Assembly (NCBI RefSeq): GCF_009829325.1
Contig: NZ_VUOS01000020.1
Span: forward strand, 166,234-230,233
Direction of reading: 5' to 3'
DNA from: Nocardia sp. CY41
Lineage (GTDB): Bacteria; Actinomycetota; Actinomycetes; Mycobacteriales; Mycobacteriaceae
Length of the DNA: 64,000 bases
The notes beneath the pieces were generated by a model. The model saw nothing but the letters and a program-made list of their open reading frames with translations. It did not search any database and had not been told where the DNA came from. Shown here in pieces: positions 43,501-52,381 of this stretch. The translations under genes were made by a program, and so were the position numbers. The stretch's first letter is position 1. Each line of letters starts with the position of its first letter.

Positions 43501-45414
43501 TTACTCTTCCGGTGCATCGGGGAAAGCCTGCTGGGTGTAACCACCCCGCAGCGTTCCCTCCAGATAGGCCGCCCGGCAGGCGCGGCGGGCGATCTTGCCA
43601 CTGGAGGTGCGCGGGATCGACCCCGCGGGCACCAGCAGCACGTCTCGAACGGTCACGCCGTGGCGCTGCGAGATCGCCGCGCGCACCGCGTCGGCGATGG
43701 GCAGCGGATCGGCCTTACCCGCGCCCGGACCCCGCTCACCCACGATGACCAGCTGCTCGGACGCGTCGTCGGCGTCGAACTGCAAGCCGGAGTGGCTGCC
43801 CTGCTCGAACACCTCGGCCGGGAGCTGGTTGGCGGGCACCGAGAACGCCGCCACGAAGCCCGGCCGCAGCGCGGTGCTGGCTTCCTGCGCGGAGAACTCC
43901 AGGTCCTGCGGGTAGTGGTTGCGGCCGTCCACGATCACCAGGTCCTTCACCCGGCCGGTGATGTAGAGCTCGCCCTCGAAGTAGACGCCGTAGTCGCCGG
44001 TGCGCATCCAGTTCGCGTCCGGTGCGGTGCCCTCGGCGTGGCTGCCCTCGGGGAGGCGCTCGGTGACCTTGTTCTGGAACGTCGCCGCGGTCTCGTCGGG
44101 ACGACCCCAGTAGCCGATGCCCATGTTGTTGCCATGCAGCCAGATCTCGCCGACGTGCCCGTCGGGCACCTCGCGGCCGCCGCCGGATTCCACGGACTCC
44201 GGATCGATGATCGTCGCCCACTGCGACAGCGCGACGTAACCGCAGGAAACCTGCGCGATCGCGTCCTCATGGCTCTGGTCGACCTTCACCATTCGTCCCG
44301 CGTTGAGCTCCTTGCGGTCGACGTAGGTGACCTTCGCCTCGTCCTCGGCCTTGGTGGCGGAGACGAACAGCGTCGCCTCGGCCATGCCGTAGCACGGCTT
44401 GATGGCGGTCTTGGGCAGGCCGTAGGGCGCGAACGCCTCGTTGAACTTCTTCATCGACGAGGTGGTCACCGGCTCGCTGCCGTTGATCAGGCCGATGACG
44501 TTCGACAGGTCCAGCGACTCGCCGTTCTTCGGCAGACCGCGCGCGGCGGCGTGCTCGAACGCGAAGTTCGGTGCCGCGGCGAAGGTTCCGGCACCGTCGG
44601 AGACCGCGGCCAGCTCCTTGATCCAGCGGTACGGACGGCGCACGAACGCGCTCGGCGACATGATGGTGATGTACTTGCCGCCCACCGCGGGCAGGATCAC
44701 CGTCAGCAGGCCCATGTCGTGGAACAGCGGCAGCCAGGTGACGCCGCGCGAGTTCCAGTCCAGGTTGATCGCGTCGACCATCTGCAACACGTTGGTGCCC
44801 ACCGCGCGGTGGGTGATCTCCACACCGGCGGGCACCCGGGTGGAGCCCGAGGTGTACTGCAGGTAGGCGATGTCGTCGATCGCGATGTCCGGGCGTACCC
44901 AGCTCTCGCCGACGCTGTCGGGAATCGCGTCCACGGCGATGATGCGCGGGCGCTGAGCGGCGGGCAGCGAGCGGAAGAACTGCCGGACCCCGGCCGCGGA
45001 GGAGCTCGCGGTCAGGATGGCCGATGGCTCACAGTCGCCGAGCACCGCGTGCAGGCGATCGGTGTGGCCGGGCTCGTCCGGGTCGAACAGCGGCACCGAG
45101 ATGGTGCCCGCGTAGATCGCGGCGAAGAAGGAGATCACGTAGTCCAAGCCCTGCGGCGCGAGGATCGCGACCCGGTCGCCCGGGTTGGTCACCTGCTGCA
45201 GTCGAGCGGCCACCGCGCGCAGCCGAATACCGAACTCACGCCACGTCAGCTCCTGAGCCTCGCCGTCGCGCTCGCGCGAGTAGTCGATGTAGCGATACGC
45301 CAGGGTGTTCGCGTCGTTCCGGGTGTGCTTCTCGACGTGATCAACCAGGGTGTGATCCTCGGGAATACGGATGTTCCCGGTTTCGTCCAGGTAGTCGTCG
45401 AAAGTCTCTTCCAT
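43501..45414 (-). CDS. fadD32: Long-chain fatty-acyl-AMP ligase FadD32
   Basis: 637-aa adenylating enzyme that activates the meromycolate chain as acyl-AMP and loads it on Pks13. Seen: the AMP-binding P-loop YTSGSTRVPAGVEITH, LPLFHDMGLL, AAPNFAFEHAA, CYGMAEATLFVS, and the hinge region WMRTGDYGVYFEGELYITGRVKD. The insertion typical of fatty-acyl-AMP ligases is present (SGLQFDADD-type region before RTSSGKIARRACR). The start is ATG 45414. It lies 108 bp upstream of pks13 on the same strand. Confidence 0.96.
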   Translation of the reverse strand: MEETFDDYLDETGNIRIPEDHTLVDHVEKHTRNDANTLAYRYIDYSRERDGEAQELTWREFGIRLRAVAARLQQVTNPGDRVAILAPQGLDYVISFFAAIYAGTISVPLFDPDEPGHTDRLHAVLGDCEPSAILTASSSAAGVRQFFRSLPAAQRPRIIAVDAIPDSVGESWVRPDIAIDDIAYLQYTSGSTRVPAGVEITHRAVGTNVLQMVDAINLDWNSRGVTWLPLFHDMGLLTVILPAVGGKYITIMSPSAFVRRPYRWIKELAAVSDGAGTFAAAPNFAFEHAAARGLPKNGESLDLSNVIGLINGSEPVTTSSMKKFNEAFAPYGLPKTAIKPCYGMAEATLFVSATKAEDEAKVTYVDRKELNAGRMVKVDQSHEDAIAQVSCGYVALSQWATIIDPESVESGGGREVPDGHVGEIWLHGNNMGIGYWGRPDETAATFQNKVTERLPEGSHAEGTAPDANWMRTGDYGVYFEGELYITGRVKDLVIVDGRNHYPQDLEFSAQEASTALRPGFVAAFSVPANQLPAEVFEQGSHSGLQFDADDASEQLVIVGERGPGAGKADPLPIADAVRAAISQRHGVTVRDVLLVPAGSIPRTSSGKIARRACRAAYLEGTLRGGYTQQAFPDAPEE

Positions 45415-45604
45415 TCCTTCTTCTCCTCCGAGGCACACGCAGCAAGACGGCGAGATCGCCGCTATTACCTGTGAGGCCCCGACTCGCTTTCGCCCGCGGG
45501 TGCTCCAAGTGCAGAGCCAGCCTGCAGATTTTGTGCGGTCTGCGCGGTGACCGCTTATCGGCTAGATGTACTCAAACCAGAGTCATGTTACAGAGAAGAC
45601 CGGC

Positions 45605-46648
45605 TCACTCGTCCCGCAGCAGGGGAATAACGGGGGCGAACGCGTCCATCTGGGTGGGGAACACGCCGACGTAGGACATCGAGGTGAGTTCCCGCACACG
45701 GCGGATCTGCTCGGCGATCTCCTCGAATGTCCCGATCGCCACGTAGGGCGAATTCAGGATGTCCTCGACGGACAGCTGAACGTCGACCTCCAGATTCGGG
45801 TGCAGTCCCCGGTCCAACGCCGACAGCGCCATCTCCGCGGTCTTCTCGCGATCGTCGGTGATCACGACGGCGGTGATGGCCCAGTTCAACTCGATGTCGG
45901 CGAACCGGTCTCCGGCGGCCTCCTTGATCAGATTCACCTTTTCCACGGCCTTCTCGATGGTGATGCCGGAGAGGAGGCCCTTGCCGTTCTTGGTGGTCAC
46001 CGGAACGACGGAGATGATGTCGGCGTGCTTGGCGGCCAGGCGCAGCATCTTCGGACCGCCACCGCCGGTACAGATCGGCGGGCGCGGGCCCTGCCGCGGC
46101 CGCGGGGTGCCTTTGATGCCACGGACCTGGTAGTGCTTGCCTTCGAAGGTGCACTCCTGGCCGCGCAGCAGCACGTCGAGAATGGTCAGCGCTTCGTCCA
46201 GCTTCTCCAGCCGGACACCGGGCGACTCGTAGGCGATGCCCGCGTTGTCGAACTCCTCCTTGATCCAGCCCGCGCCGAGACCGACCTCGAGCCTGCCCTT
46301 GGACAGCACGTCGATGGTCGCCAGGTCCTTGGCCAGGACGACGGGGTGGCGGAAACCGTTCGCCAGCACCGACGTGCCGAGCCTGATCCGCTCGGTGGCC
46401 TGCGTCAACGCGCCGAGCGCCGCGATCGGCCCGATCTGCTCGCCGAGGTGATCGGGCACGACGAAGGTGTCGAAGCCGTACTCCTCGGCTTGCTGAGCGG
46501 TCTGCACGAACTTGCGCGCACCACCCTCCTGCTTGTTTCCCTCGCCGGCCGCCGCGAAGCGGAACGGACGCAACGGAGTGCCCAGCGCGGACAACGCAGC
46601 ATCCGCGTCACGGCTCGCCGTGGTGGCCGGTGCGGCGGCTTCTGTCAT
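45605..46648 (-). CDS. LLM-class F420-dependent oxidoreductase
   Basis: 347-aa luciferase-like TIM-barrel oxidoreductase, probably using coenzyme F420, which nocardiae make. Seen: FDTFVVPDHLGEQIGPIAAL, RIRLGTSVLANGFRHPVVLAKDLATID and the GRLEVGLGAGWIKEEFDNAG block that defines the subfamily, then PPICTGGGGPKMLRLAAKHADI. No signal peptide. The substrate is unknown. It has its own promoter region, 190 bp upstream of fadD32 on the same strand. The start is ATG 46648 with AGGAG about 11 bp upstream. Confidence 0.9.
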   Translation of the reverse strand: MTEAAAPATTASRDADAALSALGTPLRPFRFAAAGEGNKQEGGARKFVQTAQQAEEYGFDTFVVPDHLGEQIGPIAALGALTQATERIRLGTSVLANGFRHPVVLAKDLATIDVLSKGRLEVGLGAGWIKEEFDNAGIAYESPGVRLEKLDEALTILDVLLRGQECTFEGKHYQVRGIKGTPRPRQGPRPPICTGGGGPKMLRLAAKHADIISVVPVTTKNGKGLLSGITIEKAVEKVNLIKEAAGDRFADIELNWAITAVVITDDREKTAEMALSALDRGLHPNLEVDVQLSVEDILNSPYVAIGTFEEIAEQIRRVRELTSMSYVGVFPTQMDAFAPVIPLLRDE

Positions 46649-46817
46649 GAACTCATGCTCCTGGCTGTAAGGGAGGTACGGGCGCGACGCCCGCCCTGGG
46701 TTTGCGCTGCGGCGGTGCCCGGCGTCGCGATCACCAGCGCACTTTACAGCGTGCTACCCAACTCGAGTTGCGCTTGTCACGCCAACGGGTGCGGGGTATC
46801 TCACGGGCTGTGAATTT

Positions 46818-47804
46818 TCACGAATGGGCCGGATGCGGCGCAGCCTCGATCAGGCCCGCCGCCCAGTCGGCCGTCCACTGCGTCGCGGTGGTGCCGTCGC
46901 CGTCGACGACGAAACTGTTGTAGAGGGTGTGCACCGGGTTCCCCGCCGCCCGGACCAGCGTGTTCACACTCCCCACGATGTTCCACGGACTCAGTGCCTC
47001 CCGTGGTGCGTCGCAGATGAGATCGCCGGGTGCGCACATGGTGTAGGTGCGGTCGGCCAGCGCGCCGAACCCCCCTTGACGGGGACCGGTCATCGTGATG
47101 CCGGGCACGTTCAACCCCTTCAGCGCGACTTCGGCACCCACACCGGGCGGCGGTGTGCCGATCTGGATCGCCTGACCCGGGCCGTTCTCGCCGGTGCGGC
47201 GCCCATCGGCGATCAACGTCACGCCGAGCACCAGATCGGCGGGCACGGGACCCTTGCCCGCGCCGATCTGCGCCGCGACGTCCCCCACGATCACCGCGCC
47301 CTGGGAGAAGCCGGCCAGCACGTAGGTGGTCAGCGGGCACTCCCGGTGCCGTGCGGCCATGGCCTCGACCATCCGCGCCGTGCCCTCGGACCGGCTGTTG
47401 TTGTAGGACTGCTGGCCATCCGGCGGGATCGCGATCGGATTGGAGAACTGCGCGACGTAGGGAACGGTGTACACGTCCACGCGCTCGCTCGGGAACCGCT
47501 GGGCGATCGGGCCGGAGACGTTCAGCATCAGCGACACCGGGTTCGCGGTGGGATTGTGCGGATCGTCGAAACTGTTCGACTCCCACGTACCGGGCACCGA
47601 GATCATCTGCACGTCCGGGCAACCGGCCGGCTGGGAAGTCGGCCGCTCCGGCGGTTTCGGTCCCGGCCCGGGCGGGCGCAGACGCCCCGCGAGCAGGTAC
47701 CACAGCAGCAGGACGACCAGGACGATCAGCAAGCCGACGCCGATCACGACCAGACATCCCGCCGGCCGGAACCGGCGGGAGGTCGAACGAACGCGCGAAC
47801 TCAC
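46818..47804 (-). CDS. Cutinase-family serine hydrolase (Culp6-like)
   Basis: 328-aa membrane-anchored envelope hydrolase, the positional counterpart of Rv3802c/Culp6 beside fadD32 in M. tuberculosis, which has phospholipase and thioesterase activity and is essential there. One N-terminal helix (residues ~18-40) is followed by a Pro-rich stalk (RPPGPGPKPPERPTSQP) and the cutinase fold. The nucleophile is Ser168 in LAGFSQGA; the Asp lies in CAPGDLICD and the His in VHTLYN, and paired Cys surround them. The start GTG 47804 overlaps the stop of the upstream lipoprotein gene. Confidence 0.9.
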   Translation of the reverse strand: MSSRVRSTSRRFRPAGCLVVIGVGLLIVLVVLLLWYLLAGRLRPPGPGPKPPERPTSQPAGCPDVQMISVPGTWESNSFDDPHNPTANPVSLMLNVSGPIAQRFPSERVDVYTVPYVAQFSNPIAIPPDGQQSYNNSRSEGTARMVEAMAARHRECPLTTYVLAGFSQGAVIVGDVAAQIGAGKGPVPADLVLGVTLIADGRRTGENGPGQAIQIGTPPPGVGAEVALKGLNVPGITMTGPRQGGFGALADRTYTMCAPGDLICDAPREALSPWNIVGSVNTLVRAAGNPVHTLYNSFVVDGDGTTATQWTADWAAGLIEAAPHPAHS

Positions 47805-48325
47805 TGGCAGTACGTGGCGCGAGCGGTGGAGATGTAGATCTGCCCGGCCTTCTCGACCGGCATCTTCGCCGGATCGAAGGACGGATCGGAACCGGCCATG
47901 GCGTTGACGAACGTCATCAGATCCTGATCGGACGCACCCGCGGCGGTGCCCTGGCAGACGTACGCGCCGATGCTCAGCGCGATGTCCGGGCTGGACGGGG
48001 TGACGCCCTGCTTGGCCAGCTCATCGAGGAACTTCTTGTCCTTGTCGGTGAGCTTCGAGGTGTCCGCGGGCGGGACGGCTTCGGTCGGCACCGGCTGCGG
48101 ACGCTCGGGCGCCACCGTCGTCGTGGGCTGCTCCGGGGCGGGAGCGGGCTGACCGGTGTCGGCGGGCGTCGATGCGACCGGCGACGTCGTCGTCGCCGTA
48201 GTCGTGGTGCGGGCGGGCGTCGGCGTGCTCGTCGCGGTCGAATCATTGTCGCCGCACGCGGCGAGCAGGCCGGTCGCGGCTATCGCCACAACCACGCCGA
48301 ATACCTTTCCACGGGTCCGATGCAT
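47801..48325 (-). CDS. DUF732-type lipoprotein
   Basis: 174-aa predicted lipoprotein. The signal peptide ends in the lipobox LLAAC (Cys24). It is followed by a long Thr/Pro/Ser-rich stretch and a C-terminal domain with two Cys (AYVCQGT and ATYCQ at the very end) and a helical FLDELAKQGVTPSSP segment. These match DUF732, a small secreted mycobacterial and nocardial domain of unknown function. It is translationally coupled to the cutinase gene by a 4-nt overlap, so the two products may act together at the envelope. Confidence 0.82.
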   Translation of the reverse strand: MHRTRGKVFGVVVAIAATGLLAACGDNDSTATSTPTPARTTTTATTTSPVASTPADTGQPAPAPEQPTTTVAPERPQPVPTEAVPPADTSKLTDKDKKFLDELAKQGVTPSSPDIALSIGAYVCQGTAAGASDQDLMTFVNAMAGSDPSFDPAKMPVEKAGQIYISTARATYCQ

Positions 48326-48442
48326 GAATTCTTGTCCTCGATCTGTCGCTGAGCGGGGGTCGGGTCGCCCCCCAGGCTAGCTGGGTCGGAGTTGCAGCGC
48401 CTGCGGCCGGTGCCGTCAAGAGTCGGGCGATCCGCCTCTTCG

Positions 48443-50311
48443 TCACAAGCTGTGCACCTCCGGTTTGCCGTCGCGCAGCGTGATGAAGCCGCCCTGGAAG
48501 TTCTGCTGGACGCCGTCGGAGATGGGGAACTCGTCGCCGGTGGGGTAGCCGAGTTTGCCGTTCTCATAACCCGTCTCGCGCCAGGCGTCCAGGATCGGGC
48601 CGTTGCGCACGGCCCAGGCACCCGAGACCGGGCTCCAGTAGATGTTGCCGCCTTCGAATTTGCTGTAGCGGCCCAGGTCCTTCAGCGGCTGCTCCTCCGC
48701 GACGGGGAAGCCGAGCGGGCTGTTCTCGAAGCCCAGCTGGGCATATTTGCCCAGGATCAGGCCCTGGACGCGGTGCACGCCGGTGGCCTGGCTGTAGTAG
48801 AACGGACCGTTCTCGAAGCCTTGCACGGCGCCGTCGCGGCTCGGCGTCTTGACCTCCGGTCCGATCGGGTAGCCGGCGGGTCCACGTTCGAACCCCTGCT
48901 TGCCCCACTCGTCCAGGATCGCGCCGCGGACCATGTGCACGCCGGTCTGTGGCGTCCAGTACAGCGAGCCGTTCTGGAAGGCCTGGAACCTGCCGCGGCC
49001 GTCCTCCAGCGTCCGCTCCTCCCCCGTCGGCAGCCCCAGCGGACCGGTGGGACCGGCCGCGGCCTGATAGCCCGCGCCGAAGAAGCCGACCGGGTACGCC
49101 CCGCTGCTCGGCGTGTAGAACACGCGGCCGCCCTTGAAATCCTGCGCGGTGCCTCCCGCCACCGCGTACTCCCCGGTGAGGCATTCGCCGAGCCAGCTCG
49201 CCGCGGCGGCCACCGGGCCGATCGCGCCGCCCGGCTGGCAGGCGGGCTTGCCCTGGTCGACGCCCAGCGCGGAGGCGGCCTGATTCCAGGACTGACGCAT
49301 CTCGAAATCCCAGTACGGCCAGGAATGGGTGCCGGACGGGCGATAGTTCACCTGTGCCGGAATGGCCAGCTTGGACAGCTTGGTCACGAAATTCTGCGAG
49401 GTGAGCCGGGACAGGATCTCCAGCCCCATGCCCGCGACGTTCGTGCTCACACCGGGGATGCCGAGGGCTTGGTCGTAGGGCCCGATCGCGCCGCTGCCGC
49501 TGGAGATGTAGAGGCTGACGCCCCGCAGCTTGTCGGCCAGCATGTACGGGTCGTGCGCCTCCCACTCCGGGCCTGTCTGCGGGCCCCACATGGCGGCGGC
49601 GTCGTAACCGCCCGCGTCGCGCATCGCGAACTCGATGGCTTGCGGCATGCCCAGCGTCGTCGTGGTCAGGAAGCCGGAGTACGAGGCGGCGTGCCGGACG
49701 AAGCCGGGATTGCGGGCGGCGAGGAGCATCGCGGCCGTGCCGCCCATCGAGAGCCCTTCCATGCCGCGCACCGGCGTCGCCCGCCAATGGCTCTCCAGCA
49801 GCGGCGGGAGCTCCTTGGTGAGGAAGGTCTCCCACTTGTAGGTGCGGCCGTTGTCCGGCTCGAGCCAATCGGTGTAGAAGCTGGACTGCCCGCCGACCGG
49901 CAGCACGACGGTGACGTTCTTGTCGGCGAAGAAATCGACCGCGCCCGCCTCCTTCGTCCAGCCGTTCTCGTCGTCGGTCGCGCGCAGACCGTCGAGCAGG
50001 AAGAGAACGGGGAACCGGGCTTCCGGGCGGGCGTTCCAGTCCCGGGCCAGCAGCAACTGCACCTGGATCGGCACCCCCATGGACGGCGAGGTCACCCAGA
50101 GGGCGACGCGACGGTCGCTCAGCCACTGCACCCTCTCCAGCACGGGCGCGGCCGTGGCCACCGTGGGTTCCGCGCCCGCGGGCGCCTCGACGGACGCACT
50201 CACGGCTAGGGGGATCACCAGTGCGGTGGCGAGCAGCATGAGCCGCTCGCGTGCCGAACGAGCGACGAGACGCCCGCGTATGCCACAGCTACCGCGCGTA
50301 ATCCCTGTCAC
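48443..50311 (-). CDS. Antigen 85-type mycolyltransferase with C-terminal LGFP repeats
   Basis: 622-aa exported mycolyltransferase. Signal peptide to about residue 47. The alpha/beta-hydrolase domain has the nucleophile Ser188 in GLSMGG and the His at 329 in GTHSWPYW, plus the family motif PVGGQSSFYTDW. After a linker around 345-380, four or more LGFP-type repeats run to the C-terminus (GLPTGEE, GYPIGPE, GFPVAEE, GYPTGDE cores). This is the layout of corynebacterial Cop1/PS1-type proteins; LGFP repeats are thought to hold the enzyme to the cell wall. The start GTG 50311 is somewhat uncertain. Confidence 0.93.
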   Translation of the reverse strand: MTGITRGSCGIRGRLVARSARERLMLLATALVIPLAVSASVEAPAGAEPTVATAAPVLERVQWLSDRRVALWVTSPSMGVPIQVQLLLARDWNARPEARFPVLFLLDGLRATDDENGWTKEAGAVDFFADKNVTVVLPVGGQSSFYTDWLEPDNGRTYKWETFLTKELPPLLESHWRATPVRGMEGLSMGGTAAMLLAARNPGFVRHAASYSGFLTTTTLGMPQAIEFAMRDAGGYDAAAMWGPQTGPEWEAHDPYMLADKLRGVSLYISSGSGAIGPYDQALGIPGVSTNVAGMGLEILSRLTSQNFVTKLSKLAIPAQVNYRPSGTHSWPYWDFEMRQSWNQAASALGVDQGKPACQPGGAIGPVAAAASWLGECLTGEYAVAGGTAQDFKGGRVFYTPSSGAYPVGFFGAGYQAAAGPTGPLGLPTGEERTLEDGRGRFQAFQNGSLYWTPQTGVHMVRGAILDEWGKQGFERGPAGYPIGPEVKTPSRDGAVQGFENGPFYYSQATGVHRVQGLILGKYAQLGFENSPLGFPVAEEQPLKDLGRYSKFEGGNIYWSPVSGAWAVRNGPILDAWRETGYENGKLGYPTGDEFPISDGVQQNFQGGFITLRDGKPEVHSL

Positions 50312-50410
50312 AGAAGCTTTGTACTCCCGTTATAGCGACGTTTACGGGAGACACGCGCTTCCCAGCAAACTATGTTCGCCGACGCGCGATCGCGCCTGGC
50401 CCCGAACGCA

Positions 50411-50443
50411 ATTCAGGCCGCACCGAAGCGGTGCGGCCTGAAT
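50411..50443 (-). terminator. Stem-loop downstream of the second antigen 85 gene
   Basis: 14-bp perfect stem ATTCAGGCCGCACC with its complement and a 5-nt loop, located between two leftward genes (stop at 50462). Confidence 0.8.
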
Positions 50444-50461
50444 GCGAACGGGCGAATCAGA

Positions 50462-51502
50462 TCACCAGGCGCCGGTGGCGTCCAGGATCATGTTGCGCGA
50501 GGCGAACAGCTGGCCCTCCCAGTACTTCCAGGAGTGCGTACCGGCGGCCGGGAAGTCGAACCGGGCCGGGATACCCAGCGAGCTCAGGCGGGCCTGGAAC
50601 GCGCGGGTGTTCACCAGCGAGAGGGCCTCCAGCGCCATCGCGTTGCCGGTGTTGAACACGCCGACCGCCGAGTTCGGCTGGTCGAACTGACCCGGCAGGC
50701 CGCTGGCGGCCGAGATGTACATCGGCAGGCCGCGCAGCTGCGGCGCGAACACGAACGGGTCCATCCGCAGCCACTGCGGGCTCCACGGCGCGGCCATGGA
50801 GTCGACGTTGTAGCGGCCGGCGTCCAGCATCGCGATGCGGATCGCCTCGCGCATGCCGGGCGCGGAGATGTTCAGGTAGCCCGAGTAGGAGGCGGCGAAC
50901 TTGAACTGGTCGCGGTGGTAGGCCGCGAGAGCCAGCGCCGCGCTACCGCCCATGGACAGGCCGACGACCGCGTTGTTGGTGCGCGAGACGCCGTAACCCT
51001 CCAGGAAGGCGGGCAGCTCCTTGGTGAGGAAGGTCTCCCACTTGTAGGTGGTCTTCTGGCCGTTCAGGTTCGACGGTGCGTACCAGTCGGTGTAGAAGCT
51101 GGACTGGCCGCCGACCGGCATCACCAGGGTGATGTTGTCGTTCCCGAACTGCTGCAGCGCGTTGGTCTCGAACGACCAGGCGTTGCGGTCGTCGCGGGCG
51201 CGCAGACCGTCGAGCAGGTAGAGCGCCGCGTTGCCACCGCGCGCGGCCCACTGCACCTGCACCTTGATCGGGCCCATGCTGGAGGGGACCATCAGGTCCT
51301 CGAAGCCACCCGCGGGCGCTCGCAACACCGGCGCGTGCGCCGACGGCGCCGCGGTGGCGAGAGTCGGGGTCGCCAGACCTGCGGCGATCGGAAGCGCCGT
51401 AACGGCGGCACCGACAGCCAGAATTCGACTACGCCACCCGCGAGCCGCGCCTCGCCGTCCCGACTGTGTTCTCTTCGGCGCGGCCGCCCTGCCGAAACGC
51501 AT
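50462..51502 (-). CDS. Antigen 85-family mycolyltransferase
   Basis: 346-aa secreted mycolyltransferase that moves mycolate between trehalose mycolates and arabinogalactan. A long Arg-rich n-region precedes the signal peptide (cleavage near ATAAP, residue ~52). The nucleophile is Ser183 in GLSMGG, with PVGGQSSFYTDWYAPSN and TYKWETFLTKELPAFL; the His is in GTHSWKYW near the end. It lacks the Ser/Gly insertion of the two paralogues to the right and has the typical length of mycobacterial Ag85. The start is ATG 51502. Confidence 0.95.
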   Translation of the reverse strand: MRFGRAAAPKRTQSGRRGAARGWRSRILAVGAAVTALPIAAGLATPTLATAAPSAHAPVLRAPAGGFEDLMVPSSMGPIKVQVQWAARGGNAALYLLDGLRARDDRNAWSFETNALQQFGNDNITLVMPVGGQSSFYTDWYAPSNLNGQKTTYKWETFLTKELPAFLEGYGVSRTNNAVVGLSMGGSAALALAAYHRDQFKFAASYSGYLNISAPGMREAIRIAMLDAGRYNVDSMAAPWSPQWLRMDPFVFAPQLRGLPMYISAASGLPGQFDQPNSAVGVFNTGNAMALEALSLVNTRAFQARLSSLGIPARFDFPAAGTHSWKYWEGQLFASRNMILDATGAW

Positions 51503-52098
51503 GAATCCTGCTCTCTTTCTGCTGTTGTGGTGCCACTCGCCGCCCTAGGGGCGAAGCGGCACCCGTGTTGCCAACGAGACGCGCGTCACGGACATGGTCC
51601 CGACAATCCGACACCCGTGACGGCGCTACAACGATCTGGTCACACTTGCGCTCGCTGGACGATATTCGACGGCCCTCGCTTTAGCAAGATCCGTGGTCTT
51701 TCCACTGGCGAAATCCGTCCGTTCACACAAGGTAATGGTGCGGTGACCTTATCGCGTTCTCGCGGTGATGTCGTGTTGGAACGCAAGATATTTGCCCTAC
51801 TGGCGAGAACTGTCACCGCCCCGAGATCTTCGCAATCCCGGCATCCGCCCCGCCCTGGATGCAGCCCCGAAGCCGTCTTCTGTGGACAAGCGACTCCCGC
51901 TGCCCAGTGACCGAACCGTGATCAGACCGGATATCTGCCGTGATAGCCGCCGAGAAGGCGCCGAGCAAACACATGCGAGCACCGTCGACCGTCGCATAGC
52001 GACTAGTCAGCAAACATTGCGGGTTCGCACGGCACAGGCCCCCGAGCTGACCCCACGTGCCCCCTAAGGCACGCGCCACTCCCCAGCTCGTTGCTCAA

Positions 52099-52154
52099 CC
52101 CCCTATCCCTACTCGAAAGCCCACCCCTAAGCCCCACTAACTACACAAAACCCC
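52099..52154 (-). other. Candidate G-quadruplex sequence on the minus strand
   Basis: On the minus strand, six runs of three to five G lie within 56 bp (complements at 52151-52154, 52132-52135, 52124-52127, 52120-52122, 52107-52109 and 52099-52103), with loops of 16, 4, 1, 10 and 3 nt. The five runs from 52135 down to 52099 already satisfy a usual quadruplex pattern. The plus strand has almost no G here. Confidence 0.5.
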
Positions 52155-52239
52155 GAACAAATGCCCCCGACCAAGTGCACACCCCGAAGCGCAAGATCCC
52201 CCGCACCGAACCCACCGGGGTGCGAGTCTTACGAGTGCC

Positions 52240-52334
52240 GTTCGCGGCCCGGCTCGTGTCAGAGCGGACGAAGCGCATGCGCCGCGGGCGCGAGTCTCGT
52301 CCGCTCTGACAGGAGCCATGAAGGGGCCGCGAAC
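52240..52334. repeat. 95-bp imperfect inverted repeat (long stem-loop)
   Basis: Inner arms of 15 bp (52257-52271 and 52297-52311, sequence TGTCAGAGCGGACGA) are flanked by paired GGCTC/GAGCC, then by outer arms GTTCGCGGCCC (52240-52250) and GGGCCGCGAAC (52324-52334). About 31 bp per arm are paired, with small bulges and a 25-nt loop that contains the palindrome GCGCATGCGC. Confidence 0.85.
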
Positions 52335-52336
52335 AC

Positions 52337-52355
52337 CCAGCGCCACAGGCGCTGG
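52337..52355 (-). terminator. Short stem-loop downstream of the third antigen 85 gene
   Basis: 8-bp perfect stem CCAGCGCC with its complement and a 3-nt loop, 27 bp past the leftward stop at 52382. Confidence 0.55.
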
Positions 52356-52381
52356 AAAACAAACACAGCCGCAAATCCGGC

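Larger units (their letters stand above)
51503..52381. other. 880-bp non-coding region between antigen 85 genes
   Basis: No credible ORF; the short frames lack family features and ribosome sites. It holds a C-rich, G-poor stretch (about 52020-52160), a long imperfect inverted repeat (52240-52334) and a short stem-loop next to the following gene, listed separately. It is the largest gene-free stretch in the window. Confidence 0.7.
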
